Below are positions 1 to 7,712 of a stretch of 64,000 bases of DNA, in pieces. Under the pieces are notes generated by a model, which was not told where the DNA came from, did no database searches, and worked only from the letters and a program-made list of their open reading frames with translations. Both the position numbers and the translations under genes were made by a program. The first letter of the stretch is position 1, and the number at the start of each line of letters is the position of its first letter. Source of the stretch: Burkholderia cepacia (GTDB taxonomy: Bacteria; Pseudomonadota; Gammaproteobacteria; Burkholderiales; Burkholderiaceae); assembly GCF_001039005.1 (NCBI RefSeq), contig NZ_LDWR01000034.1, positions 1 to 64,000 on the forward strand, in the 5' to 3' direction.

Positions 1-116
1 CAGATCGCGACGCCGCCCGCCGGCACGACGACCTATACCGACAGCAATCTCGGCCTGACCGCGGCCGGCACCTACAGCTTCGATTACGTCGTGCCGGCGG
101 GCAGCGTCGCGATCTG
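1..116. repeat. Inverted repeat with 30-bp arms around a 56-bp loop
   Basis: Bases 1-30 are the reverse complement of 87-116 with one mismatch (29 of 30). The 56-bp loop (31-86) codes on the plus strand for the last strands of a fibronectin III domain, while both arms code for QIAT(L/P)PAGTT. Flipping the loop would restore the complete domain to the minus-strand gene. The left arm may continue beyond the window. The single mismatch argues against a pure fold-back assembly error, which would give identical arms. Confidence 0.8.
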
Positions 117-132
117 CTGGCCCGCGCGGTAG
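1..132 (+). CDS. C-terminal fragment of a fibronectin III-like domain protein, cut by the window edge
   Basis: An open frame enters from the left edge and runs to a TAG at 130-132. It reads QIATPPAGTTTYTDSN, then GLTAAGTYSFDYVV, the usual last strands of a fibronectin type III domain. The start of the same domain (AIYRAGQQIATLPAGTT) ends the minus-strand gene at 84-1241. The last 14 codons here are antisense to that gene, so the frame probably lost its native end by rearrangement. What lies left of the window is unknown; it may be a convergent paralogue or an inverted copy of the neighbour. Confidence 0.5.
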   Translation, partial: QIATPPAGTTTYTDSNLGLTAAGTYSFDYVVPAGSVAICWPAR

Positions 133-1241
133 ATCGCGATCGCGCCGCTCGAAGGCGCGGCCCAGGTCAGCACGACACTGTGGCCGTCGGTGCTCGTCGT
201 GCCGGCGAGCTGCGACACCGGTTGCGCGCCGATCAATTCGCCGCCGTCCATTTCATATGCGGACGGCGCGGGCAACGCACCGAATTGCGCGAGCACGGTC
301 GGCGCGATGTCCGCGATGCTGGCACGCGTGTGCAGGTCGGCCAGCGACGCCGGCTGCGCGGCACTGCCGAGGCGCCCGTTGTCAGCCTGGTTCATCGCGA
401 TGAAGGTCGTCGCTTCGGACAGCAGCGGCAGGCCGTCGCTGCCGCCGGCCGCGTTCAGGCCGTGGCCGCCGGTCACGACGACCAGCCAGTTCTCCTTGTT
501 GCGCTTCGCGGTTTCGGCGACGAGCGCGCCGACGGCCGTGTCGAGCTGCTTCAGCGTGTTCGCGTATGCCGACGCGCCGAGGCCGTAGTTCAGCGCCGCA
601 TCCTGCGCCGAGTGGTATTGCGCGACGACCAGCGCGTAGCCCTGCTGGATCATCGTGGTGCTTTGCTGCGTGACGCAGCTGTCGACCGCCGCGCAGTTCG
701 CGAGCGTGTCGAGGTTGCCCGCATTGCGCCCGGCGGTCAGCAGCGACGCCAGCGCCGGCGACCCGACGGCCGCGCCGAGCAGGCCCGCGTTCGCGGTCTT
801 CAATGCGTCGAACGCGGTCGGCGCCTGCAGCGCCTGGTTCGGCGCATCGGACAGCACCTGGTGGCGGTTGCCCCATGCGCCGGTCAGCAGCGTGGCCCAG
901 CTCGGCGTATCGAGGTTCGGCTGCTGCGACAGCAGCCCGTTGACGCCGCCGCTATAGGCGGGCGCGACATGCAGCTTCGCGAGGTTCGGCAGCGTGCCGC
1001 CGGCGATGCCGGCCGTCAGCGCCGCGTACGTCACGCCGTCGAGCTCGATCACGAGCGCGCGGTTCGCGGCCTGCTGACCCGGCGGCGTGCCGCCGTTGCC
1101 GGTGCCGTTATCGGTGCCGCCGGCCGCGTTCGACGCCGTGCCGCCGGCCCCTGCCGTGCCGTCCATGTTGCCGCCGCACGCGCCGAGCGCGCCGACCAAG
1201 GTCAGCCCGCACAGCAACCGTGCGAGAGTGGTCTTCCGCAT
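84..1241 (-). CDS. Alkaline phosphatase/phosphodiesterase superfamily lipoprotein, 3' end disrupted
   Basis: The 385-residue product starts with a lipoprotein signal peptide ending in GALGAC (Cys 22), then a Gly/Asn/Thr-rich linker, then a domain of the alkaline phosphatase/type I phosphodiesterase superfamily. ALVIELDGV would supply the first metal Asp and TPSWATLLTG the nucleophile Thr. The usual DHG metal motif reads TGGHG, so one expected Asp is missing. The C-terminal part begins a fibronectin III domain (VVLTWAAPSSGAIAIYRAG) but stops early inside the inverted repeat at 1-116. It is probably an outer-membrane-anchored phosphoester hydrolase, active or degenerate. Substrate cannot be told from sequence. 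Confidence 0.7.
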   Translation of the reverse strand: MRKTTLARLLCGLTLVGALGACGGNMDGTAGAGGTASNAAGGTDNGTGNGGTPPGQQAANRALVIELDGVTYAALTAGIAGGTLPNLAKLHVAPAYSGGVNGLLSQQPNLDTPSWATLLTGAWGNRHQVLSDAPNQALQAPTAFDALKTANAGLLGAAVGSPALASLLTAGRNAGNLDTLANCAAVDSCVTQQSTTMIQQGYALVVAQYHSAQDAALNYGLGASAYANTLKQLDTAVGALVAETAKRNKENWLVVVTGGHGLNAAGGSDGLPLLSEATTFIAMNQADNGRLGSAAQPASLADLHTRASIADIAPTVLAQFGALPAPSAYEMDGGELIGAQPVSQLAGTTSTDGHSVVLTWAAPSSGAIAIYRAGQQIATLPAGTT

Positions 1242-1404
1242 GTTTCCCCCTGATTGGAATATCCGGACACGCCCGGAGATCTGCCCGGATTCTGCTCAGG
1301 GGATGCGATGCGCGTATTTCGTTTTGCAGAAGCGCGCCGATACAGGTATCAGTTTTTTTGGGGCGGGCCGGACCCGCGGAACAGCCGGCCCGCCGGTGGA
1401 AACG

Positions 1405-2574
1405 TTACCGCCCGTCGCCGAGCGACCCGAGAATCTGGTACGCGACCTTCACGCGATCCTCGATCGGGTAATTGCGATTCGCGAGCATCACGATCGCGAT
1501 CCGCTTCGCGGGGACGAACGCGACATACGTGCTGAAGCCGTTGGTCGAGCCCGTCTTGTTGATCCACATGTTCGGGCTCGGCGCCAGCGGCGGCGTGATC
1601 GCGCTCGCCGGCGTCGCGTTGAACAGCATCTTCGGCGCGTTGCCTTCGAGCAGCGTCGGCAGTGCGACCGGATACGGATACTGTTCCCAGATCAGGTCCT
1701 GCGTCAGCGGCGCCGAGCGGAAATAGCCGGTGTGCGTGCGTTCGATCGCGCGCTGCAGTCGCGGCGCCGTGTCGACCAGCCCCATGTTCGCCTGCACGAA
1801 GCGCAGCAGGTCGGCCGCCGTGGTCCGCACGCCATATGCCTGCTGCCACAGCATGCCGCCCGTCATCCGGATCGGCTTGCCGTCCTGCGTATAGCCCTGC
1901 GCATAGTCAGTCTTGCGCGCGTCGGGCACGTTGATATACGTATGCGTCATCCCGAGCGCGGGGAACAGCCGCTGCTCCATCAGCACTGCGAAATCGCGGT
2001 TCATCGCCTTCGCGGTGAGCCACCCGAGCATCCCGATCGCGACGTTGGAATACGTGCGGCGCGTGCCGGGCGTATACGCGGGCCGCCACGCGTCGAGATA
2101 GCGCATCAGGCCGGCTTCGTCGTGGATGCTGTCCGGTACCTGCAGCGGCATGCCGCCGGGCGTGTGCGTGCCGAGCTGGAGCAGCGTCAAGGCCCCGAAC
2201 GGCTTGCCCTGCATTGCGGGCAGGTACTTGCCTGCCGGGTCCGACAGCGACAGCTCGCCGCCCTCCTGCGCGTCGGACGCGAGCGTCGCCGTCAGCGTCT
2301 TGCTGACGGAGCCGATCTCGAACAGCGTGTCGCCGGTGACGGGCTTGCCGGTTTGTGTCGACATCACGCCGTAGTCGAACACGTAGGGCTTGCCGTCGGC
2401 GACGACGCCGATCGCCATGCCGGGAATGGCGTACTGCTTCATCAGCGGCGCGACGTGGCGGGTCACGGTGGCGTGGATGTCGTCCTGCGTGACTGCGGCC
2501 GCGCGGCCGGCCGTGGCGGTGGCGCACGCGGCGACGAACAGGGTCGCGGCGAAGCGGGTCGCGTTGAATCGCAT
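1405..2574 (-). CDS. ampC: Class C beta-lactamase (AmpC family)
   Basis: A 389-residue periplasmic serine beta-lactamase of class C. All three hallmark motifs are present: SVSK (nucleophile Ser 89, Lys 92), YSN (175-177) and KTG (340-342). A Sec signal peptide covers about residues 1-26. The start at 2574 is chosen because AAGGAA lies upstream at proper spacing; an upstream in-frame start (2613) would only add 13 residues with no signal-peptide logic. The length fits AmpC enzymes. No ampR-type LysR gene is next to it, so expression is probably basal or controlled from elsewhere. A carboxylesterase/DD-peptidase relative is possible but the full motif set favours a beta-lactamase. Confidence 0.88.
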   Translation of the reverse strand: MRFNATRFAATLFVAACATATAGRAAAVTQDDIHATVTRHVAPLMKQYAIPGMAIGVVADGKPYVFDYGVMSTQTGKPVTGDTLFEIGSVSKTLTATLASDAQEGGELSLSDPAGKYLPAMQGKPFGALTLLQLGTHTPGGMPLQVPDSIHDEAGLMRYLDAWRPAYTPGTRRTYSNVAIGMLGWLTAKAMNRDFAVLMEQRLFPALGMTHTYINVPDARKTDYAQGYTQDGKPIRMTGGMLWQQAYGVRTTAADLLRFVQANMGLVDTAPRLQRAIERTHTGYFRSAPLTQDLIWEQYPYPVALPTLLEGNAPKMLFNATPASAITPPLAPSPNMWINKTGSTNGFSTYVAFVPAKRIAIVMLANRNYPIEDRVKVAYQILGSLGDGR

Positions 2575-2869
2575 GGTTGCGGTTCCTTTGGTATCGGATG
2601 GTTGCGTGAACAACAGATCCGGCCGCGCCGCGCGGGAATCACGGCGGCCGGCCTGTCGAAGCAGGACTATCCGCTACCGGCCGGCCGCCAACAATCGACG
2701 ATATGTTGCGCGAGCCTAAAGAAAATCTTATGAGATACGCGTGTTGCTGGATTGGCTCGCGTGCAGCCGTTTCAAGCGCCGTGAATATGAACGGCCTATG
2801 CGCGATTGCAGGAAGCCGAGCGCGACCGGCAGATCAACGACAACCAAGCGATCGAGATGGGCGCGCGCG

Positions 2870-3682
2870 TCAGCCCGACAGCCGGTCGAGAAAGGCCAGC
2901 ATCGCCGCGTTGAACCGCGCGGGCCGCTGCAGCGGCGCGAAATGGCTCACACCGGGCAGGATCGTCAGCGTCGCGCCCGGAATCGTGCGCGCCAGATACG
3001 CCGCATGCTCGGGCCGAATGAATTCGTCGTGCTCGCCCTGCACGATCGTCACCGGCACAGCGATCGCGGCGAGGTCCTGCGTGCGGTAATTCGGTTGTGT
3101 GCGCATCATTTCGCTGACGGCCGCGACGAATGCGTCGAACTGGTCCGGCGTCGCGGACAGTTGTGCGTAGTCCTTCCGGTGCCGCGCGAAACAGCGGTCG
3201 ATCAACGGGCTCGGCACCATCTCCTTCGTGCCGCCCGGATCCATGTTGCACGCGAAGAAGAACACGCCGGCCGCACGTTCCGGCGCGCGGGCGGCGAGCA
3301 CGAGCGCGATGCACGCGCCGTCGCTCCAGCCGACGAAGCGCGCGCGATCGATGTGCAGCGCGTCGAGGACCGCGAGCACATCGGACGCCATGCGTTCGTA
3401 GGAATAGGGTTGGTCGTCGCGTGTGCTGCGGCCGTGGCCGCGGCTGTCGATCAGGATCGCGCGATAGCCGGCCGCGAGCAGCGCCGGCACCTGGTTGCCC
3501 CAGTTGCCGCCGTGGCCGAGGCCGCCGTGCAGCAGCACGACCGGTGGGCCATCGCCGAACGACGCGTGCCAGATGCGCGCGCCGTCATGTTCGAGCCATC
3601 CTTCGGCATCGGCCGCCGGCAGCGGCGTGCCGCCGTGCGCGTCGAAGCGGACGAGTTCGTCGTCGTCGAGTTCCGCATTCAT
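2870..3682 (-). CDS. Alpha/beta hydrolase
   Basis: A 270-residue cytoplasmic alpha/beta-fold hydrolase. The oxyanion loop VVLLHGGLGHGGNW (48-61), nucleophile elbow GWSDG (Ser 120), acid in GEHDEF (Asp 218) and base in GVSHF (His 246) form a complete triad. The fold is closest to the small-molecule esterase/C-C hydrolase group; the substrate is unknown. No signal peptide is seen. It lies about 295 bp upstream of ampC on the same strand, too far to assume co-transcription. Confidence 0.85.
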   Translation of the reverse strand: MNAELDDDELVRFDAHGGTPLPAADAEGWLEHDGARIWHASFGDGPPVVLLHGGLGHGGNWGNQVPALLAAGYRAILIDSRGHGRSTRDDQPYSYERMASDVLAVLDALHIDRARFVGWSDGACIALVLAARAPERAAGVFFFACNMDPGGTKEMVPSPLIDRCFARHRKDYAQLSATPDQFDAFVAAVSEMMRTQPNYRTQDLAAIAVPVTIVQGEHDEFIRPEHAAYLARTIPGATLTILPGVSHFAPLQRPARFNAAMLAFLDRLSG

Positions 3683-3769
3683 CGTTCTGCCGTCCTTTCG
3701 AGGGAGACGAGCTTGCGATTGTAATGCGTACGACGAAAGCGGCCGCGACGATCGCGCGGCCGGAACGCG

Positions 3770-4252
3770 TCACGCCTGCGTCGACACCAGCCCGCCCGAC
3801 GTCGAGCCGCCCGACTTCTCGAGCGCCGCGGCAAGCTGCGAGATCGCCGTCGCCAGCGCCCCCGAGATCGCGCTGGCTTCCGCGCTCAGCGACTGCTGTT
3901 CGATCGCCGCGGACGGGTCGTCCTTCGCGCGCTGGGCCGCGCTCGCCATCTGCCGCTCCAGCGTCGCGAGCTGCTGCTGCAACCGCTCGATCAGCGCCTT
4001 CAACTGGTTGACCGCCGGACTATCCGACGAGCCACCCGATGCGCCGAGCGTTTCGCCGGTGCCGCCGGTCGAATCCTTCGTGCCGGTGGTACTGGTCGTG
4101 CTGGTCGTGCCCGTGGTACCCGTCGCGCCATCGCTGGACGAAGTCGCGGCGGATGGGGCCGACGTCGCCGTCGCGGCACCCGGCGACGCGTTCGCGGTCA
4201 GGCTGCCATCGGTAAGCGGGGATCGCGCGGTCGTGGAGAAATCGATCTGCAT
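3770..4252 (-). CDS. FlxA-like coiled-coil protein
   Basis: A 160-residue protein. The first ~75 residues are a disordered Ala/Ser/Thr/Gly-rich tract (many TGTT/TSTT repeats). Residues ~80-115 form a heptad-like helix (VNQLKALIERLQQQLATLERQMA) typical of the FlxA-like family, known in enterobacteria as members of the flagellar regulon. A good sigma-28 promoter lies just upstream (4315-4342), which supports late flagellar expression. The molecular role of FlxA proteins is not established. Confidence 0.7.
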   Translation of the reverse strand: MQIDFSTTARSPLTDGSLTANASPGAATATSAPSAATSSSDGATGTTGTTSTTSTTGTKDSTGGTGETLGASGGSSDSPAVNQLKALIERLQQQLATLERQMASAAQRAKDDPSAAIEQQSLSAEASAISGALATAISQLAAALEKSGGSTSGGLVSTQA

Positions 4253-4314
4253 CGTATCGGTCCGTGTGTCGGTAAATGCATCATGACAGGGGGCAGGAAT
4301 TGCCTTCCAACTCG

Positions 4315-4342
4315 TTTACGGCATTCGTCACATGAAACTTGA
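4315..4342 (-). promoter_or_regulatory. Sigma-28 (FliA) promoter for the FlxA-like gene
   Basis: On the minus strand the sequence reads TCAAGTTT, 12 bases, then GCCGTAAA. The flagellar sigma-28 consensus is TAAAGTTT-N11/12-GCCGATAA; 7 of 8 and 6 of 8 positions match. It sits 63 bp upstream of the FlxA-like start codon. Confidence 0.65.
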
Positions 4343-4654
4343 GTATCGGGGCCGGACTGATTTTCGCGAGGATCGCGGCGCTTGAGCCACGAAAGGGCCA
4401 GATTCGCGACGAAGCGACGCTGGTAAAATTGCCGCTTCGCCGGCGGGATCCGCGCGCCGATCGCCCCCGGGCTCGATCGCGCAACGCCGCCGGTGTCGAT
4501 CCCGCCCGTTCGGGCGCGGCCCGCAACGCGTGCCGACGCCGCCGTCACGGCTTCGCGGGTCGCCTTTTCCGTCCGCCTTCGTGTCTCGCTCGCCGGTTCG
4601 AGCGGCCAGCGCCGTGCGGCACGGTGACGTCATCACGCATTCGAGGAACACACG
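4343..4654. other. Intergenic stretch without a recognisable gene
   Basis: Between the sigma-28 promoter of the leftward FlxA-like gene and the small rightward ORF at 4655. No convincing coding frame or RNA gene is visible; several overlapping GC-rich open frames here have no homology features. Confidence 0.5.
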
Positions 4655-4789
4655 ATGGCCCGCATCGGCGCCTTCTGCATCACGACGTGGCTTGCCGCCG
4701 CGATTCTCTACTTCGGCCAGCACTCCGTCGCGATGATGGTGCTCAGCGGTGTCGTCGTCTTCGGCGGGTTCGATCTGCTGCGTCCGTAA
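4655..4789 (+). CDS. Small single-pass or hairpin membrane protein, 44 residues
   Basis: An ATG preceded by GAGGAA seven bases upstream opens a 44-codon frame ending TAA at 4787-4789. The peptide has two hydrophobic stretches (FCITTWLAAAILYF and SVAMMVLSGVVVFGGF) separated by GQH, and a basic tail (DLLRP). This looks like a small inner-membrane protein. It converges on the GH2 gene with a 6-bp gap. Function unknown; I do not recognise a family. Confidence 0.55.
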   Translation: MARIGAFCITTWLAAAILYFGQHSVAMMVLSGVVVFGGFDLLRP

Positions 4790-4795
4790 CGCGCC

Positions 4796-7684
4796 TCAGC
4801 AAACCGCGAACGTCGGCACCGCCTGATCGACCGCCAACGCGCGCTCGTTGAACACCACCGGCACGCCGCCGAGCCCCAGCCTGCAGTTCGGGCGATCGAG
4901 CCGCCACCCGTCGACCCGCAACGCGACGCGCGACACCGGCGCGCCGCTCGCGTGCGGCAAGTCGATCGCAATCTGCCGCTTCGCGCCCGGCACGAGGTTC
5001 AGGTAGTTGTCGCTGTAGAACGCGGGCAGCACGCGCGCGCCGGTCGACGGATCGAATACCTGCAGGTGCGTCATCAGCGCGAGCGTCGCGCCGACGTTGG
5101 CGACATCGACCGTGATGCGCGTCGTCACGTCGTCGGCCTCGGCCGCCGTCGCACGGACGGCAACCGCCGCCCCCGGCATCGTGTCGAGCGATGCGTACGC
5201 GTCGTCGCCACCGTCGCGCTGCCGCCAGTAGACATTCTCCGCCAGCGTATTGCCGCCCGAATCGACGAGCGCGAGCGCGACGATGCACACGTCGGATTTC
5301 GCGGCGGCCATCGCCGACGCCAGGTTCGCCACCACACGATACGACGCCTTCGCGACGCCGCCGACATCCGCGGTGGTCCAGCTGCTCAGCGTGCCGTCCA
5401 GGTTGTACACGCGCATCTCGACGCGTCCGGTGACCGACGCGGCCGTGTGATTCGCGATCGTCACGTCGGCGGTATTCGCATCGAGGATCGCGTTGACGCG
5501 GCGGCACCCGTGCCGAACCGCGAAAAACGACGCGTGCTCCTCGAGATCGTGGCTGTACATCTGCCACACGAAGCTCGGTTGCGCGGGGTTCGTCATCCAC
5601 ATGATCACGCCGGTGGCCGGCGACGTGATCTTCCCGGCCACGGGGCCGATCATCACGGCCGCATTCGCCTCGTAGATCGAGCGAATGCATTCGTAGTTCA
5701 TCATCTGCGCCTTGCGCACGAAGTCGGCGAGATTCCGGATCGCGCCGTAGCGCAGCGCCGTCATCGCGATGTACCCCGCGCCGCCCTGCTTGCCGACCGC
5801 GTCGTAGTACGCGCCGTTGCCGTTCATGTCGCGGTCGGCCCAGAAGTCGTCGGGGCATTCGACCGAACCGGCCGGCAGCATCGCTTCGACGCATTCGAGC
5901 GTCGGGATCGAATGCGAGCCGACTTCGTTGTGAAACGCGACCGACGTCGTGCCGTAGCCGCGGCCGAACGCGGCCTGCGGCGACGCCCAGTTGTACGGGC
6001 CGCCGGACGAATAGCCGTTCACCGCGCCGGCGCCGGTGTCGCCCGCCGAACTCGTGAGGCACAGGCGTTGCGGGTCCAGCTCGGCGACGAGCGCGTCGAG
6101 CCCCTTGACGAGCGCCGGCGGCGGCGCGCCTTCGTTGCCGCCGCACCAGAGCAGGATCGACGGGCGATGACGGTTGTGCGCGATCACGTCGCGGATGTTG
6201 TCGAGATCGCGCGCCACGTTGGCGGCGCCCGACCCGTCTCCTTCGGTCGAGAAGAAGAAGTCCTGCCAGACGAGGATCCCGTAGCGATCGCATGCATCGA
6301 AGAAATCGTCGCTCGTGCTCTGTCCGTTCCAGTTGCGGATCAGGTTGAGATTCGCGTCGCGATGGAGCCGCACCTGGTTGAACAACCGTTCGCGCGGAAT
6401 GCGCTTCAGCGCTTCGTCGAGCCCCCAGTTGCCGCCCATCACGAGGATCGGCAGGCCATTCACGGTGATGCTCAACTGCGGGCCCATGCCGATGTCGCGC
6501 GCGTAGTCGATGCGACGCAGGCCGATGTTCAGCGTGCGCTCGTCCGACCGCTTGCGCGCCACGTCGATTCCGATCGTCACCGCGTAGAGATTCGGCTCGC
6601 CATACCCGTTCGGCCACCACAGGCGCGGCTGCCCGATCGACAGCGCCGCGATATCCGACGACGTGAGCGACACCTTCATCGTCGTGCTCGATGCGGGAAT
6701 CGCGATGTCGTGGCGGAACGGCGCGCCGTTGCCGACGGTGCCGACGACGGTCGCGACGAGGTCCGTGCCCGAGCCATTGTCCAGTTCGAGATCGAGCCGC
6801 AACTCCGCGCGCGAAAGATCGGCGGACAGCGTGTGGGCGATATTGATCGCCGCGATGCGCACCGCACCGGTCGTGAACCACGCAACCGGTTGCCAGATGC
6901 CGAGATTGCGGTCGGGGATCGTCGGCAGCCAATCCCAGCCGGCCGAACAGAAGAACGTCGGCCCGTTCTTCAGCGTGATGCCGGTCGGGCCGCCATTGCG
7001 CCCGCCGCGCGTGACGCCGCTCTGGTAGTTCGGCAGCAGCGGCCCTTCCGAGAAGTCCAGCTTGACGACGCGCACCGCAAGGCTGGCCGCGCCGCCCGCC
7101 TGCGGCACCAGCCGCGTGATGTCGAACGCACCTTGCTTGAACGCGCCCTCGAGCCGGCCGACGAGCGCGCCGTTCAGCCAGATCTCCGCGCAATAGTTGA
7201 CGCCGCCGAAGCGCAGCCACAGCCGCTGCCCCGGCTGCCGGGCCGGTGCCGCGAAGGTCGTCCGGTACCAGTAGTCGGTGTCCTTCAGCGTATCGGGAAT
7301 GGTGTCCGTGACGATGCGGCCATGGAACGGATCGGGATACTTGCCGTTGACGATCATGCTGTTCAGCACGGTGCCGGGCACCGTCGCCGGCGCCATGCCC
7401 GTCGCGCCGGCGGCGCTCGACAGTTGCGCGCCGCTCGCGCCCGGCAGGCTGCTCGCGGACGCGAACGTCCAGTGCTCCGACAGTTCCTGCACGGCCAGCA
7501 GGCTGTGTTCCGGGTCGGCCGGCACGCCCGGCGCGATGGGCGTGACCGTCGCCGGGCCGTCGGCGCCCGGTGTGCCGGATACGCCCGACGTCGAATCGAT
7601 GTCGCCATTGCAGCCGGCGAGCCAGCTCGTGCCGACCAGCGCGGCGCTGTAGGACAGGAATTTCCGGCGTTCTTTCGATGTCAC
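4796..7684 (-). CDS. Glycoside hydrolase family 2 lipoprotein (beta-mannosidase/exo-glucosaminidase type)
   Basis: A 962-residue exported GH2 enzyme. The N-terminus RRKFLSYSAALVGTSWLAGC combines a twin-arginine-like motif with a lipobox (Cys 25), suggesting a Tat-exported lipoprotein. A jelly-roll sugar-binding domain (~95-290) and an immunoglobulin-like domain (~290-395) precede the TIM barrel. Acid/base Glu 518 lies in CGGNEG and nucleophile Glu 587 in FHNEVGS; MGGNW (416-420) resembles the GANW motif of beta-mannosidases and exo-beta-glucosaminidases. C-terminal beta domains follow. The GTG start has GGAGGAACACAAC upstream and lies 28 bp after the GH92 stop, so the two form one operon for surface glycan breakdown. 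Exact sugar specificity is not decided. Confidence 0.82.
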   Translation of the reverse strand: MTSKERRKFLSYSAALVGTSWLAGCNGDIDSTSGVSGTPGADGPATVTPIAPGVPADPEHSLLAVQELSEHWTFASASSLPGASGAQLSSAAGATGMAPATVPGTVLNSMIVNGKYPDPFHGRIVTDTIPDTLKDTDYWYRTTFAAPARQPGQRLWLRFGGVNYCAEIWLNGALVGRLEGAFKQGAFDITRLVPQAGGAASLAVRVVKLDFSEGPLLPNYQSGVTRGGRNGGPTGITLKNGPTFFCSAGWDWLPTIPDRNLGIWQPVAWFTTGAVRIAAINIAHTLSADLSRAELRLDLELDNGSGTDLVATVVGTVGNGAPFRHDIAIPASSTTMKVSLTSSDIAALSIGQPRLWWPNGYGEPNLYAVTIGIDVARKRSDERTLNIGLRRIDYARDIGMGPQLSITVNGLPILVMGGNWGLDEALKRIPRERLFNQVRLHRDANLNLIRNWNGQSTSDDFFDACDRYGILVWQDFFFSTEGDGSGAANVARDLDNIRDVIAHNRHRPSILLWCGGNEGAPPPALVKGLDALVAELDPQRLCLTSSAGDTGAGAVNGYSSGGPYNWASPQAAFGRGYGTTSVAFHNEVGSHSIPTLECVEAMLPAGSVECPDDFWADRDMNGNGAYYDAVGKQGGAGYIAMTALRYGAIRNLADFVRKAQMMNYECIRSIYEANAAVMIGPVAGKITSPATGVIMWMTNPAQPSFVWQMYSHDLEEHASFFAVRHGCRRVNAILDANTADVTIANHTAASVTGRVEMRVYNLDGTLSSWTTADVGGVAKASYRVVANLASAMAAAKSDVCIVALALVDSGGNTLAENVYWRQRDGGDDAYASLDTMPGAAVAVRATAAEADDVTTRITVDVANVGATLALMTHLQVFDPSTGARVLPAFYSDNYLNLVPGAKRQIAIDLPHASGAPVSRVALRVDGWRLDRPNCRLGLGGVPVVFNERALAVDQAVPTFAVC

Positions 7685-7712
7685 GTTGTGTTCCTCCCTG
7701 ATTGCGTCGTCG

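Noticed and set aside
1087-2733. Long rightward open frame opposite the beta-lactamase
   Set aside because: Arg-rich antisense shadow of a GC-rich gene; no motif or ribosome site.
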